Numbered from the stretch's first letter, positions 38,122 to 53,771 are shown. The stretch: 64,000 nucleotides of DNA from Hydractinia symbiolongicarpus (GCF_029227915.1 NC_079883.1:11346001-11410000), one strand, 5' to 3'. The notes: generated by a model not told the origin, from the sequence alone. Numbers and translations are program-made.

Positions 38122-38194
38122 GGCCCTGTGGCCCAATGGATAAGGCATCTGACTACGAATCAGGGGATTCCAGGTTCGACTCCTGGCAGGGTCG
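38122..38194 (+). tRNA. tRNA-Arg(ACG), unit 7
   Basis: Identical to 3919-3991. Confidence 0.96.
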
Positions 38195-38516
38195 CACTGT
38201 CGCATTTCGGCTGCATGGTCTACTGTGTAACGCGCGCGCACGTTCTGGCGTAATGCGTTGATAAACGGAATGTACGCAGACATATTGGAAAGTAATATCA
38301 CGCACTTAGTATCGTCGCCTTTGTTAGCATTCATGTAAGTTACCATCCACTCGCTACAGTCGCTCTCCATCCTACGGCTAAATCAACAGCCGTGATTTTT
38401 ACTATGTCGCCGTCCATCCGTACGCGGTGACAGTTGTAAGCTTTACAGTAACGTGACATGCTCCACAAGCAGTTACGGTGTGTGGACGATGCCTATCATG
38501 GCAACGCTTGTTCTTT

Positions 38517-38704
38517 ATCGCTTCTCGGCCTAATGGCTAAGATCAAGTGTAGTATCTGTTCTTATCAGTTTAATATCTGGTAGGCCATTCTCTGAATGGT
38601 CAGTATATTAATCTGATTTTTGGCCTTGGGTCATGGAGGTGGATTCATTCACGCCGTGACCACGGGTTGCCTTGGTGTTGCACTATTACCGATGGCGGCC
38701 CACA
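38517..38704 (+). ncRNA. U2: U2 snRNA (unit 7)
   Basis: Same RNA as at 4313-4500; PSE-like element at 38463. Confidence 0.95.
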
Positions 38705-38893
38705 TAAGCAATAAAAGAATAATAGCAGTCCTCTTTCCGACGGCACTCTGCATAGTCTACGGCGGGAACAAAACGCGTACACTGGGGGAGAATACAGCCT
38801 ATGCCCCGCGACACGGCAGTTTATAACACACTCAAGCCACAAGCATTAACAAACTTTGAAGGGTACCCTCATGCTACGGTGCAGTTCCAACTC

Positions 38894-39058
38894 ATACTTA
38901 CCTGACGGGGAAGTAAAGACTGATCAATGAGGGTTTTCTTCCAGAGTGAGGCTCTTGCATTGCACTACGCTTGGGCTGACCTCTGCGATTACTGCAAACG
39001 TCAGTAACTCGACCGTACAATTTCTGGTAGTGGGGGCCTGCGTCCGCGCTCGCCCCCT
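38894..39058 (+). ncRNA. U1: U1 snRNA (unit 7)
   Basis: Same RNA as at 4690-4854; PSE-like element at 38837. Confidence 0.95.
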
Positions 39059-39385
39059 CCTTAAGTCAAAATGAATGAGCTTAGAAAAGTTGCGCGGCCA
39101 AATGTCGGTGGTGACTTAAACGCTAAGGTAAAACCTCGCTTGGCTGTTACGAAACGTGATTGCGATATAAGTCCTCGGAAGGCGGCGGAATTTTATTTTA
39201 TTTGCCATTCCGTCAGGGTTATTGGATGATCGGCAATAGATCGAGTTTGTATGCATTTGAAAGCTCTTTTTTCTCGTACTATCACCTGAAAATGTCGTAG
39301 GAAAATGTCATAGGAAACACTTTCAACAACCGCCACGTTCCTTAATTGTTATAACAAGAAATATATCACAGCAAATGAAAATGAA

Positions 39386-39505
39386 AAGCCTACGACACCG
39401 GGAGTTCCCAGGCGGTCCCCCATCCAAGTACTATCCCGGCCCGACGATGCTTAACTTCCGTGATCAGACGAGAACGGGTGTGTTCATCGTGGTATGGCCG
39501 TAGAC
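39386..39505 (-). rRNA. 5S: 5S rRNA (unit 7)
   Basis: Same RNA as at 5203-5322. Confidence 0.98.
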
Positions 39506-39702
39506 ATTAGTAGGTGCAAATACGTGCAATTTATTTTGACGTTGTGATCAAATTTTTTTATTTAATTTCTTTGAGTTACTTAGGACAAGGCGTATGCATG
39601 GATTATCTATTAGACTTTAAGGTTATAGTTTTGTGAAAAAAACAATGTTTTTTTAAAGATGTGTGGCTATAAAAATAGCCGTTGTTTTCTGAGTGTAGCG
39701 GT

Positions 39703-40083
39703 TTACTTCTTCTGTCCTTTGTCGTTCTTCTTTGGGAGTAAGACAGCTTGAATGTTTGGCAAAACACCACCAGCTGCAATGGTTACACCGCTCAAAAGTT
39801 TGTTTAATTCTTCATCATTACGAACAGCCAATTGTAAATGTCTTGGAATAATCCTAGCTTTTTTGTTGTCTCTTGCTGCGTTACCAGCCAACTCCAATAT
39901 CTCAGCAGATAAATATTCCAAGACGGCTGCTAAGTAAACTGGTGCTCCAGATCCAATTCGGTTAGCATAGTGCCCTCTACGAAGGAATCTATGCACTCTA
40001 CCGACTGGAAATTGAAGTCCAGCTCTTGAGGATCTTGTCTTGGCTTTAGCCTTAGCTTTTCCACCTTTTCCACGTCCAGACAT
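39703..40083 (-). CDS. H2A: Histone H2A (unit 8)
   Basis: Same protein as at 10441-10821. Stem-loop at 39665-39680. Confidence 0.99.
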   Translation of the reverse strand: MSGRGKGGKAKAKAKTRSSRAGLQFPVGRVHRFLRRGHYANRIGSGAPVYLAAVLEYLSAEILELAGNAARDNKKARIIPRHLQLAVRNDEELNKLLSGVTIAAGGVLPNIQAVLLPKKNDKGQKK

Positions 40084-40367
40084 AACTGCGATTTGATTTG
40101 TAAGTTAATACAAAAACGTACGAATATTTAACGTAAGTGTTAACGAAATAAACTTTACTCGTTTTTTCATCATAAAAATAGGATCGAAATCATGTTTTTT
40201 TAACCAATCATAATTAAGTATTAAACAAAAGATTTTTTTTTTAACCAATTAAATTGCGTATCGGCGTTTTCGGATCGAATTCGATCCGATTTTTTTACTT
40301 ATAAACAAAAAGTTTTGACTTGCAGTTTAATGCTTATTTACAAGTTAAGTAGCAAAAATTTTTAACC

Positions 40368-40772
40368 ATGTCTGACGCAGCAGCTAAAGGAGGAAAACAG
40401 GCACCTAAAGTAGCCAAGAAAGGTGAAAAAAGAGCCGGCAAAAAAGGAGGAAAGATTGGTGGAACTGGTGAAAAGAAACGCAAGAGAAAGAGAAAGGAAA
40501 GTTATGCTATTTACATCTACAATGTTTTGAAACAAGTTCACCCAGATGTCGGAGTTTCAAGCAAAGCTATGAGCATCATGAACTCATTTGTCAACGACAT
40601 CTTTGAGCGCATTGCTTCCGAAGCTTCGCGTTTGGCTCTTCAAAACAAAAAGTCGACCATCTCTTCTCGTGAAATTCAAACCGCAGTACGTCTTCTCTTG
40701 CCTGGAGAACTTGCAAAACACGCAGTCAGTGAAGGAACAAAAGCCGTCACAAAATACACAAGCAGCAAGTAA
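40368..40772 (+). CDS. H2B: Histone H2B (unit 8)
   Basis: Same protein as at 310-714. Stem-loop at 40796-40811. Confidence 0.98.
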   Translation: MSDAAAKGGKQAPKVAKKGEKRAGKKGGKIGGTGEKKRKRKRKESYAIYIYNVLKQVHPDVGVSSKAMSIMNSFVNDIFERIASEASRLALQNKKSTISSREIQTAVRLLLPGELAKHAVSEGTKAVTKYTSSK

Positions 40773-41232
40773 ACCAACGTCTACCAAACACAAACGGTCT
40801 TTTTTAAGACCACACATCTTTAAAAAAACATTTACTTGGCGTCACTACAAGTTAACCGAAGTTAATAAAACTTCTAAATAATGTGCTTAAGAACACTAGC
40901 CTACATTTAAAATACTTCCCCATGTGTGTGTGGATTAGCTTCACTTTTCATACGTATTATTAGCTGTACTTGCAGAAAAGACAAGTACATTGATCCATGT
41001 TATTGCTTACATTTAACTTAACCCAGCTTTTCACGGAAACACTCCCAGGCAAATTAACCCTACAAAGTATTTCTAAATTTTTTTTGTGTCATATATGACA
41101 TAGTATCGTATAGCAATAAATGTAACTGTGACAAGACTTTACACATTGTGTAATTTGGAAGCGTGCACAAAGTAATGTTTTAAAAGATTTGTGGCTATAA
41201 AAATAGCCGTTTTTGTTGAGCAATGACAACGC

Positions 41233-41589
<357 letters not shown>

Positions 41590-42067
41590 TTAACAGAATT
41601 CAGACAGCTTTAAAAAGAGGCCATAAAATTACCTACTGCTCGTGGAAACACCCTAATTAACCAATAGAGTTGCGTCATTACAAAATGTTCCGAACATTTT
41701 GTACATTTTTTTAAGTAAAACTGTAGTTTTTTTAAAAATTCGTGGTCTTAATGTTTCAGTAAGGCAATAAATTTGGCATCGTTGGAATTCGCCAAACCTT
41801 CTGCTACTTACTAAAAAAAAAAAAAGTCAAAAGCTTTTGTGTATCAGAAGATACAGCCGTTTTCCCGTAGCCAAAAAACACAGATTTTATAAAAATGTTA
41901 AAGTAATGAGCGTAATGTCATTATGCAGCCAATCAGAAATTACTTTCTTAGCACCAATCAAATGGTTTGTTTTGAACCTTAGCTGTCAATCAATATGAGA
42001 AATAAAACTTTGGCGCGATAGTGCATTTTAGACCGTCTTGTGTATCCGTACTACATCGACTTCTTAA

Positions 42068-42481
<414 letters not shown>

Positions 42482-42842
42482 GCATCTTACCAAACAAAAA
42501 ACGGCTATTTTTATAGCCACACATCCATAAAAAATATTACGGCTAGCTTTTTATATCAAACTTTGTCCTGCTTTCTGTTTAAATTTTATGCTACATAAAA
42601 ATTTTATGCTACATAAAGTTTGACAATGTTAAAAATATGAAGGGCAAGAAAAGTAAAAGCAAGAAAATAAGAAATTTAAAAACGAAAATACTTAAACTTA
42701 GGGAATCTAATCTTAAATTTACTCTTTTTTAACTGTTTAAGTGACTTAAACAAGTTTAACTTTGTACCAAGATAATGTTTTTTTGTAAATGTGTGGCTAT
42801 AAAAATAGCCGTTTGTTAATGTAATAGCCAGATACACACAAA

Positions 42843-43394
42843 TTATTTTTTTGCGGTCTTCTTTGCTGCCTTTTTGGGAGTCTTTTTGACCTTCTTTGCT
42901 GCAGGTTTTTTAGCAACAGGCTTCTTTGTGGGTTTCTTAGCTGCTGGTTTCTTAGCCGAGGCTTTCTTTGTGGCAGGCTTCTTTGCTGCTTTCTTTGGCG
43001 TGCTCTTCTTTGCTGGCTTCTTTTTTGGTGTACTTTTCTTTGCAGTAGGCTTCTTTGCCGTTGGCTTTTTTGCTGCGGCCTTTTTCTTAGGTTTTTCTTT
43101 TTTTACCTGACCTAGCTTGAATGATCCAGAAGCACCAGTGCCTTTAGTTTGAATCAAATCGCCTGATGTTACTCCTCGTTTAAGAGCCATTTTCAGATGA
43201 TGATCTGAGTTTTCAGCAACTTTGTAATTTGCATGAATATATTTTGTAATAGCTTGGCGAGATGAACCACCGCGTTCCTTTAGGGTAGCGATAGCAGCCT
43301 TGATCATGTCCACATATTTAGGGTGATCAGCTGTCTTCTTTGCAGCAGGTTTCTTCTTGGGTGCGATTTTCTTTGGAGAAGCTGCTTCACTCAT
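42843..43394 (-). CDS. H1: Linker histone H1 (unit 8)
   Basis: Same protein as at 2788-3339. Stem-loop at 42795-42810. Confidence 0.97.
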   Translation of the reverse strand: MSEAASPKKIAPKKKPAAKKTADHPKYVDMIKAAIATLKERGGSSRQAITKYIHANYKVAENSDHHLKMALKRGVTSGDLIQTKGTGASGSFKLGQVKKEKPKKKAAAKKPTAKKPTAKKSTPKKKPAKKSTPKKAAKKPATKKASAKKPAAKKPTKKPVAKKPAAKKVKKTPKKAAKKTAKK

Positions 43395-43973
43395 TTTTAA
43401 TGTTTTCTTACAACAATCCAACGATAAACGATGCTTGTTATCACAGTAGAAGTATACTAAACATTACCGTGTAAATGAGATATAATTTAAGACGGTGCGA
43501 AGTATGCGGACGTAAAAGTACCACTCCCGGGAATTGATTTGGCGCGAAAACAGAAATGTGTGTTTCTGTACATCGTATAATGTCCGTTTTGGGTGCCGCG
43601 ACTATGCGAAAGCATGTTAATTTTTATTTGTAGTACGACGCAATAGTCTGCAAGAGAAGCTGCTGGAGTTTGAGGTCTTCAGCATTACATCTAGTCTGTT
43701 AATTTGGGCTTCTTCCGCGCTCGTGTTAGGATTTTCATAAAGCGTTCTTTGGTTTGCGTTGCGTATGTCGGCCTACATCATCGACACGGCCTGTTTCCGG
43801 CTATTAGGAGCAATTCATATATTGGGCACTGCGTTTCGACTTTTTTATTAGACCACAGTAAAAAAATTCACTCACAGAAGTCCCTTTCTTTCATGGCTAC
43901 AAACACGAAGAATTCTGTCGTAAGTAAAACGAATGCGCAAGCCAAAATGACGATGGGGCGAAGTCATAAGCAT

Positions 43974-44046
43974 GGCCCTGTGGCCCAATGGATAAGGCAT
44001 CTGACTACGAATCAGGGGATTCCAGGTTCGACTCCTGGCAGGGTCG
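43974..44046 (+). tRNA. tRNA-Arg(ACG), unit 8
   Basis: Identical to 3919-3991. Confidence 0.96.
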
Positions 44047-44368
44047 CACTGTCGCATTTCGGCTGCATGGTCTACTGTGTAACGCGCGCGCACGTTCTGG
44101 CGTAATGCGTTGATAAACGGAATGTACGCAGACATATTGGAAAGTAATATCACGCACTTAGTATCGTCGCCTTTGTTAGCATTCATGTAAGTTACCATCC
44201 ACTCGCTACAGTCGCTCTCCATCCTACGGCTAAATCAACAGCCGTGATTTTTACTATGTCGCCGTCCATCCGTACGCGGTGACAGTTGTAAGCTTTACAG
44301 TAACGTGACATGCTCCACAAGCAGTTACGGTGTGTGGACGATGCCTATCATGGCAACGCTTGTTCTTT

Positions 44369-44556
44369 ATCGCTTCTCGGCCTAATGGCTAAGATCAAGT
44401 GTAGTATCTGTTCTTATCAGTTTAATATCTGGTAGGCCATTCTCTGAATGGTCAGTATATTAATCTGATTTTTGGCCTTGGGTCATGGAGGTGGATTCAT
44501 TCACGCCGTGACCACGGGTTGCCTTGGTGTTGCACTATTACCGATGGCGGCCCACA
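44369..44556 (+). ncRNA. U2: U2 snRNA (unit 8)
   Basis: Same RNA as at 4313-4500; PSE-like element at 44315. Confidence 0.95.
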
Positions 44557-44745
44557 TAAGCAATAAAAGAATAATAGCAGTCCTCTTTCCGACGGCACTC
44601 TGCATAGTCTACGGCGGGAACAAAACGCGTACACTGGGGGAGAATACAGCCTATGCCCCGCGACACGGCAGTTTATAACACACTCAAGCCACAAGCATTA
44701 ACAAACTTTGAAGGGTACCCTCATGCTACGGTGCAGTTCCAACTC

Positions 44746-44910
44746 ATACTTACCTGACGGGGAAGTAAAGACTGATCAATGAGGGTTTTCTTCCAGAGTG
44801 AGGCTCTTGCATTGCACTACGCTTGGGCTGACCTCTGCGATTACTGCAAACGTCAGTAACTCGACCGTACAATTTCTGGTAGTGGGGGCCTGCGTCCGCG
44901 CTCGCCCCCT
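44746..44910 (+). ncRNA. U1: U1 snRNA (unit 8)
   Basis: Same RNA as at 4690-4854; PSE-like element at 44689. Confidence 0.95.
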
Positions 44911-45237
44911 CCTTAAGTCAAAATGAATGAGCTTAGAAAAGTTGCGCGGCCAAATGTCGGTGGTGACTTAAACGCTAAGGTAAAACCTCGCTTGGCTGTT
45001 ACGAAACGTGATTGCGATATAAGTCCTCGGAAGGCGGCGGAATTTTATTTTATTTGCCATTCCGTCAGGGTTATTGGATGATCGGCAATAGATCGAGTTT
45101 GTATGCATTTGAAAGCTCTTTTTTCTCGTACTATCACCTGAAAATGTCGTAGGAAAATGTCATAGGAAACACTTTCAACAACCGCCACGTTCCTTAATTG
45201 TTATAACAAGAAATATATCACAGCAAATGAAAATGAA

Positions 45238-45357
45238 AAGCCTACGACACCGGGAGTTCCCAGGCGGTCCCCCATCCAAGTACTATCCCGGCCCGACGAT
45301 GCTTAACTTCCGTGATCAGACGAGAACGGGTGTGTTCATCGTGGTATGGCCGTAGAC
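45238..45357 (-). rRNA. 5S: 5S rRNA (unit 8)
   Basis: Same RNA as at 5203-5322. Confidence 0.98.
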
Positions 45358-45554
45358 ATTAGTAGGTGCAAATACGTGCAATTTATTTTGACGTTGTGAT
45401 CAAATTTTTTTATTTAATTTCTTTGAGTTACTTAGGACAAGGCGTATGCATGGATTATCTATTAGACTTTAAGGTTATAGTTTTGTGAAAAAAACAATGT
45501 TTTTTTAAAGATGTGTGGCTATAAAAATAGCCGTTGTTTTCTGAGTGTAGCGGT

Positions 45555-45935
45555 TTACTTCTTCTGTCCTTTGTCGTTCTTCTTTGGGAGTAAGACAGCT
45601 TGAATGTTTGGCAAAACACCACCAGCTGCAATGGTTACACCGCTCAAAAGTTTGTTTAATTCTTCATCATTACGAACAGCCAATTGTAAATGTCTTGGAA
45701 TAATCCTAGCTTTTTTGTTGTCTCTTGCTGCGTTACCAGCCAACTCCAATATCTCAGCAGATAAATATTCCAAGACGGCTGCTAAGTAAACTGGTGCTCC
45801 AGATCCAATTCGGTTAGCATAGTGCCCTCTACGAAGGAATCTATGCACTCTACCGACTGGAAATTGAAGTCCAGCTCTTGAGGATCTTGTCTTGGCTTTA
45901 GCCTTAGCTTTTCCACCTTTTCCACGTCCAGACAT
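45555..45935 (-). CDS. H2A: Histone H2A (unit 9)
   Basis: Same protein as at 10441-10821. Stem-loop at 45517-45532. Confidence 0.99.
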   Translation of the reverse strand: MSGRGKGGKAKAKAKTRSSRAGLQFPVGRVHRFLRRGHYANRIGSGAPVYLAAVLEYLSAEILELAGNAARDNKKARIIPRHLQLAVRNDEELNKLLSGVTIAAGGVLPNIQAVLLPKKNDKGQKK

Positions 45936-46219
45936 AACTGCGATTTGATTTGTAAGTTAATACAAAAACGTACGAATATTTAACGTAAGTGTTAACGAAA
46001 TAAACTTTACTCGTTTTTTCATCATAAAAATAGGATCGAAATCATGTTTTTTTAACCAATCATAATTAAGTATTAAACAAAAGATTTTTTTTTTAACCAA
46101 TTAAATTGCGTATCGGCGTTTTCGGATCGAATTCGATCCGATTTTTTTACTTATAAACAAAAAGTTTTGACTTGCAGTTTAATGCTTATTTACAAGTTAA
46201 GTAGCAAAAATTTTTAACC

Positions 46220-46624
46220 ATGTCTGACGCAGCAGCTAAAGGAGGAAAACAGGCACCTAAAGTAGCCAAGAAAGGTGAAAAAAGAGCCGGCAAAAAAGGA
46301 GGAAAGATTGGTGGAACTGGTGAAAAGAAACGCAAGAGAAAGAGAAAGGAAAGTTATGCTATTTACATCTACAATGTTTTGAAACAAGTTCACCCAGATG
46401 TCGGAGTTTCAAGCAAAGCTATGAGCATCATGAACTCATTTGTCAACGACATCTTTGAGCGCATTGCTTCCGAAGCTTCGCGTTTGGCTCTTCAAAACAA
46501 AAAGTCGACCATCTCTTCTCGTGAAATTCAAACCGCAGTACGTCTTCTCTTGCCTGGAGAACTTGCAAAACACGCAGTCAGTGAAGGAACAAAAGCCGTC
46601 ACAAAATACACAAGCAGCAAGTAA
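46220..46624 (+). CDS. H2B: Histone H2B (unit 9)
   Basis: Same protein as at 310-714. Stem-loop at 46648-46663. Confidence 0.98.
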   Translation: MSDAAAKGGKQAPKVAKKGEKRAGKKGGKIGGTGEKKRKRKRKESYAIYIYNVLKQVHPDVGVSSKAMSIMNSFVNDIFERIASEASRLALQNKKSTISSREIQTAVRLLLPGELAKHAVSEGTKAVTKYTSSK

Positions 46625-47084
46625 ACCAACGTCTACCAAACACAAACGGTCTTTTTTAAGACCACACATCTTTAAAAAAACATTTACTTGGCGTCACTAC
46701 AAGTTAACCGAAGTTAATAAAACTTCTAAATAATGTGCTTAAGAACACTAGCCTACATTTAAAATACTTCCCCATGTGTGTGTGGATTAGCTTCACTTTT
46801 CATACGTATTATTAGCTGTACTTGCAGAAAAGACAAGTACATTGATCCATGTTATTGCTTACATTTAACTTAACCCAGCTTTTCACGGAAACACTCCCAG
46901 GCAAATTAACCCTACAAAGTATTTCTAAATTTTTTTTGTGTCATATATGACATAGTATCGTATAGCAATAAATGTAACTGTGACAAGACTTTACACATTG
47001 TGTAATTTGGAAGCGTGCACAAAGTAATGTTTTAAAAGATTTGTGGCTATAAAAATAGCCGTTTTTGTTGAGCAATGACAACGC

Positions 47085-47441
<357 letters not shown>

Positions 47442-47919
47442 TTAACAGAATTCAGACAGCTTTAAAAAGAGGCCATAAAATTACCTACTGCTCGTGGAAA
47501 CACCCTAATTAACCAATAGAGTTGCGTCATTACAAAATGTTCCGAACATTTTGTACATTTTTTTAAGTAAAACTGTAGTTTTTTTAAAAATTCGTGGTCT
47601 TAATGTTTCAGTAAGGCAATAAATTTGGCATCGTTGGAATTCGCCAAACCTTCTGCTACTTACTAAAAAAAAAAAAAGTCAAAAGCTTTTGTGTATCAGA
47701 AGATACAGCCGTTTTCCCGTAGCCAAAAAACACAGATTTTATAAAAATGTTAAAGTAATGAGCGTAATGTCATTATGCAGCCAATCAGAAATTACTTTCT
47801 TAGCACCAATCAAATGGTTTGTTTTGAACCTTAGCTGTCAATCAATATGAGAAATAAAACTTTGGCGCGATAGTGCATTTTAGACCGTCTTGTGTATCCG
47901 TACTACATCGACTTCTTAA

Positions 47920-48333
<414 letters not shown>

Positions 48334-48694
48334 GCATCTTACCAAACAAAAAACGGCTATTTTTATAGCCACACATCCATAAAAAATATTACGGCTAGCT
48401 TTTTATATCAAACTTTGTCCTGCTTTCTGTTTAAATTTTATGCTACATAAAAATTTTATGCTACATAAAGTTTGACAATGTTAAAAATATGAAGGGCAAG
48501 AAAAGTAAAAGCAAGAAAATAAGAAATTTAAAAACGAAAATACTTAAACTTAGGGAATCTAATCTTAAATTTACTCTTTTTTAACTGTTTAAGTGACTTA
48601 AACAAGTTTAACTTTGTACCAAGATAATGTTTTTTTGTAAATGTGTGGCTATAAAAATAGCCGTTTGTTAATGTAATAGCCAGATACACACAAA

Positions 48695-49246
48695 TTATTT
48701 TTTTGCGGTCTTCTTTGCTGCCTTTTTGGGAGTCTTTTTGACCTTCTTTGCTGCAGGTTTTTTAGCAACAGGCTTCTTTGTGGGTTTCTTAGCTGCTGGT
48801 TTCTTAGCCGAGGCTTTCTTTGTGGCAGGCTTCTTTGCTGCTTTCTTTGGCGTGCTCTTCTTTGCTGGCTTCTTTTTTGGTGTACTTTTCTTTGCAGTAG
48901 GCTTCTTTGCCGTTGGCTTTTTTGCTGCGGCCTTTTTCTTAGGTTTTTCTTTTTTTACCTGACCTAGCTTGAATGATCCAGAAGCACCAGTGCCTTTAGT
49001 TTGAATCAAATCGCCTGATGTTACTCCTCGTTTAAGAGCCATTTTCAGATGATGATCTGAGTTTTCAGCAACTTTGTAATTTGCATGAATATATTTTGTA
49101 ATAGCTTGGCGAGATGAACCACCGCGTTCCTTTAGGGTAGCGATAGCAGCCTTGATCATGTCCACATATTTAGGGTGATCAGCTGTCTTCTTTGCAGCAG
49201 GTTTCTTCTTGGGTGCGATTTTCTTTGGAGAAGCTGCTTCACTCAT
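48695..49246 (-). CDS. H1: Linker histone H1 (unit 9)
   Basis: Same protein as at 2788-3339. Stem-loop at 48647-48662. Confidence 0.97.
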   Translation of the reverse strand: MSEAASPKKIAPKKKPAAKKTADHPKYVDMIKAAIATLKERGGSSRQAITKYIHANYKVAENSDHHLKMALKRGVTSGDLIQTKGTGASGSFKLGQVKKEKPKKKAAAKKPTAKKPTAKKSTPKKKPAKKSTPKKAAKKPATKKASAKKPAAKKPTKKPVAKKPAAKKVKKTPKKAAKKTAKK

Positions 49247-49825
49247 TTTTAATGTTTTCTTACAACAATCCAACGATAAACGATGCTTGTTATCACAGTA
49301 GAAGTATACTAAACATTACCGTGTAAATGAGATATAATTTAAGACGGTGCGAAGTATGCGGACGTAAAAGTACCACTCCCGGGAATTGATTTGGCGCGAA
49401 AACAGAAATGTGTGTTTCTGTACATCGTATAATGTCCGTTTTGGGTGCCGCGACTATGCGAAAGCATGTTAATTTTTATTTGTAGTACGACGCAATAGTC
49501 TGCAAGAGAAGCTGCTGGAGTTTGAGGTCTTCAGCATTACATCTAGTCTGTTAATTTGGGCTTCTTCCGCGCTCGTGTTAGGATTTTCATAAAGCGTTCT
49601 TTGGTTTGCGTTGCGTATGTCGGCCTACATCATCGACACGGCCTGTTTCCGGCTATTAGGAGCAATTCATATATTGGGCACTGCGTTTCGACTTTTTTAT
49701 TAGACCACAGTAAAAAAATTCACTCACAGAAGTCCCTTTCTTTCATGGCTACAAACACGAAGAATTCTGTCGTAAGTAAAACGAATGCGCAAGCCAAAAT
49801 GACGATGGGGCGAAGTCATAAGCAT

Positions 49826-49898
49826 GGCCCTGTGGCCCAATGGATAAGGCATCTGACTACGAATCAGGGGATTCCAGGTTCGACTCCTGGCAGGGTCG
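49826..49898 (+). tRNA. tRNA-Arg(ACG), unit 9
   Basis: Identical to 3919-3991. Confidence 0.96.
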
Positions 49899-50220
49899 CA
49901 CTGTCGCATTTCGGCTGCATGGTCTACTGTGTAACGCGCGCGCACGTTCTGGCGTAATGCGTTGATAAACGGAATGTACGCAGACATATTGGAAAGTAAT
50001 ATCACGCACTTAGTATCGTCGCCTTTGTTAGCATTCATGTAAGTTACCATCCACTCGCTACAGTCGCTCTCCATCCTACGGCTAAATCAACAGCCGTGAT
50101 TTTTACTATGTCGCCGTCCATCCGTACGCGGTGACAGTTGTAAGCTTTACAGTAACGTGACATGCTCCACAAGCAGTTACGGTGTGTGGACGATGCCTAT
50201 CATGGCAACGCTTGTTCTTT

Positions 50221-50408
50221 ATCGCTTCTCGGCCTAATGGCTAAGATCAAGTGTAGTATCTGTTCTTATCAGTTTAATATCTGGTAGGCCATTCTCTGAA
50301 TGGTCAGTATATTAATCTGATTTTTGGCCTTGGGTCATGGAGGTGGATTCATTCACGCCGTGACCACGGGTTGCCTTGGTGTTGCACTATTACCGATGGC
50401 GGCCCACA
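50221..50408 (+). ncRNA. U2: U2 snRNA (unit 9)
   Basis: Same RNA as at 4313-4500; PSE-like element at 50167. Confidence 0.95.
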
Positions 50409-50597
50409 TAAGCAATAAAAGAATAATAGCAGTCCTCTTTCCGACGGCACTCTGCATAGTCTACGGCGGGAACAAAACGCGTACACTGGGGGAGAATACA
50501 GCCTATGCCCCGCGACACGGCAGTTTATAACACACTCAAGCCACAAGCATTAACAAACTTTGAAGGGTACCCTCATGCTACGGTGCAGTTCCAACTC

Positions 50598-50762
50598 ATA
50601 CTTACCTGACGGGGAAGTAAAGACTGATCAATGAGGGTTTTCTTCCAGAGTGAGGCTCTTGCATTGCACTACGCTTGGGCTGACCTCTGCGATTACTGCA
50701 AACGTCAGTAACTCGACCGTACAATTTCTGGTAGTGGGGGCCTGCGTCCGCGCTCGCCCCCT
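50598..50762 (+). ncRNA. U1: U1 snRNA (unit 9)
   Basis: Same RNA as at 4690-4854; PSE-like element at 50541. Confidence 0.95.
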
Positions 50763-51089
50763 CCTTAAGTCAAAATGAATGAGCTTAGAAAAGTTGCGCG
50801 GCCAAATGTCGGTGGTGACTTAAACGCTAAGGTAAAACCTCGCTTGGCTGTTACGAAACGTGATTGCGATATAAGTCCTCGGAAGGCGGCGGAATTTTAT
50901 TTTATTTGCCATTCCGTCAGGGTTATTGGATGATCGGCAATAGATCGAGTTTGTATGCATTTGAAAGCTCTTTTTTCTCGTACTATCACCTGAAAATGTC
51001 GTAGGAAAATGTCATAGGAAACACTTTCAACAACCGCCACGTTCCTTAATTGTTATAACAAGAAATATATCACAGCAAATGAAAATGAA

Positions 51090-51209
51090 AAGCCTACGAC
51101 ACCGGGAGTTCCCAGGCGGTCCCCCATCCAAGTACTATCCCGGCCCGACGATGCTTAACTTCCGTGATCAGACGAGAACGGGTGTGTTCATCGTGGTATG
51201 GCCGTAGAC
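51090..51209 (-). rRNA. 5S: 5S rRNA (unit 9)
   Basis: Same RNA as at 5203-5322. Confidence 0.98.
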
Positions 51210-51406
51210 ATTAGTAGGTGCAAATACGTGCAATTTATTTTGACGTTGTGATCAAATTTTTTTATTTAATTTCTTTGAGTTACTTAGGACAAGGCGTATG
51301 CATGGATTATCTATTAGACTTTAAGGTTATAGTTTTGTGAAAAAAACAATGTTTTTTTAAAGATGTGTGGCTATAAAAATAGCCGTTGTTTTCTGAGTGT
51401 AGCGGT

Positions 51407-51787
51407 TTACTTCTTCTGTCCTTTGTCGTTCTTCTTTGGGAGTAAGACAGCTTGAATGTTTGGCAAAACACCACCAGCTGCAATGGTTACACCGCTCAAA
51501 AGTTTGTTTAATTCTTCATCATTACGAACAGCCAATTGTAAATGTCTTGGAATAATCCTAGCTTTTTTGTTGTCTCTTGCTGCGTTACCAGCCAACTCCA
51601 ATATCTCAGCAGATAAATATTCCAAGACGGCTGCTAAGTAAACTGGTGCTCCAGATCCAATTCGGTTAGCATAGTGCCCTCTACGAAGGAATCTATGCAC
51701 TCTACCGACTGGAAATTGAAGTCCAGCTCTTGAGGATCTTGTCTTGGCTTTAGCCTTAGCTTTTCCACCTTTTCCACGTCCAGACAT
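51407..51787 (-). CDS. H2A: Histone H2A (unit 10)
   Basis: Same protein as at 10441-10821. Stem-loop at 51369-51384. Confidence 0.99.
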   Translation of the reverse strand: MSGRGKGGKAKAKAKTRSSRAGLQFPVGRVHRFLRRGHYANRIGSGAPVYLAAVLEYLSAEILELAGNAARDNKKARIIPRHLQLAVRNDEELNKLLSGVTIAAGGVLPNIQAVLLPKKNDKGQKK

Positions 51788-52071
51788 AACTGCGATTTGA
51801 TTTGTAAGTTAATACAAAAACGTACGAATATTTAACGTAAGTGTTAACGAAATAAACTTTACTCGTTTTTTCATCATAAAAATAGGATCGAAATCATGTT
51901 TTTTTAACCAATCATAATTAAGTATTAAACAAAAGATTTTTTTTTTAACCAATTAAATTGCGTATCGGCGTTTTCGGATCGAATTCGATCCGATTTTTTT
52001 ACTTATAAACAAAAAGTTTTGACTTGCAGTTTAATGCTTATTTACAAGTTAAGTAGCAAAAATTTTTAACC

Positions 52072-52476
52072 ATGTCTGACGCAGCAGCTAAAGGAGGAAA
52101 ACAGGCACCTAAAGTAGCCAAGAAAGGTGAAAAAAGAGCCGGCAAAAAAGGAGGAAAGATTGGTGGAACTGGTGAAAAGAAACGCAAGAGAAAGAGAAAG
52201 GAAAGTTATGCTATTTACATCTACAATGTTTTGAAACAAGTTCACCCAGATGTCGGAGTTTCAAGCAAAGCTATGAGCATCATGAACTCATTTGTCAACG
52301 ACATCTTTGAGCGCATTGCTTCCGAAGCTTCGCGTTTGGCTCTTCAAAACAAAAAGTCGACCATCTCTTCTCGTGAAATTCAAACCGCAGTACGTCTTCT
52401 CTTGCCTGGAGAACTTGCAAAACACGCAGTCAGTGAAGGAACAAAAGCCGTCACAAAATACACAAGCAGCAAGTAA
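52072..52476 (+). CDS. H2B: Histone H2B (unit 10)
   Basis: Same protein as at 310-714. Its stem-loop at 52500-52515 has C at 52508, so the loop is TTCT instead of TTTT. The stem is unchanged. Confidence 0.98.
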   Translation: MSDAAAKGGKQAPKVAKKGEKRAGKKGGKIGGTGEKKRKRKRKESYAIYIYNVLKQVHPDVGVSSKAMSIMNSFVNDIFERIASEASRLALQNKKSTISSREIQTAVRLLLPGELAKHAVSEGTKAVTKYTSSK

Positions 52477-52936
52477 ACCAACGTCTACCAAACACAAACG
52501 GTCTTTTCTAAGACCACACATCTTTAAAAAAACATTTACTTGGCGTCACTACAAGTTAACCGAAGTTAATAAAACTTCTAAATAATGTGCTTAAGAACAC
52601 TAGCCTACATTTAAAATACTTCCCCATGTGTGTGTGGATTAGCTTCACTTTTCATACGTATTATTAGCTGTACTTGCAGAAAAGACAAGTACATTGATCC
52701 ATGTTATTGCTTACATTTAACTTAACCCAGCTTTTCACGGAAACACTCCCAGGCAAATTAACCCTACAAAGTATTTCTAAATTTTTTTTGTGTCATATAT
52801 GACATAGTATCGTATAGCAATAAATGTAACTGTGACAAGACTTTACACATTGTGTAATTTGGAAGCGTGCACAAAGTAATGTTTTAAAAGATTTGTGGCT
52901 ATAAAAATAGCCGTTTTTGTTGAGCAATGACAACGC

Positions 52937-53293
<357 letters not shown>

Positions 53294-53771
53294 TTAACAG
53301 AATTCAGACAGCTTTAAAAAGAGGCCATAAAATTACCTACTGCTCGTGGAAACACCCTAATTAACCAATAGAGTTGCGTCATTACAAAATGTTCCGAACA
53401 TTTTGTACATTTTTTTAAGTAAAACTGTAGTTTTTTTAAAAATTCGTGGTCTTAATGTTTCAGTAAGGCAATAAATTTGGCATCGTTGGAATTCGCCAAA
53501 CCTTCTGCTACTTACTAAAAAAAAAAAAAGTCAAAAGCTTTTGTGTATCAGAAGATACAGCCGTTTTCCCGTAGCCAAAAAACACAGATTTTATAAAAAT
53601 GTTAAAGTAATGAGCGTAATGTCATTATGCAGCCAATCAGAAATTACTTTCTTAGCACCAATCAAATGGTTTGTTTTGAACCTTAGCTGTCAATCAATAT
53701 GAGAAATAAAACTTTGGCGCGATAGTGCATTTTAGACCGTCTTGTGTATCCGTACTACATCGACTTCTTAA

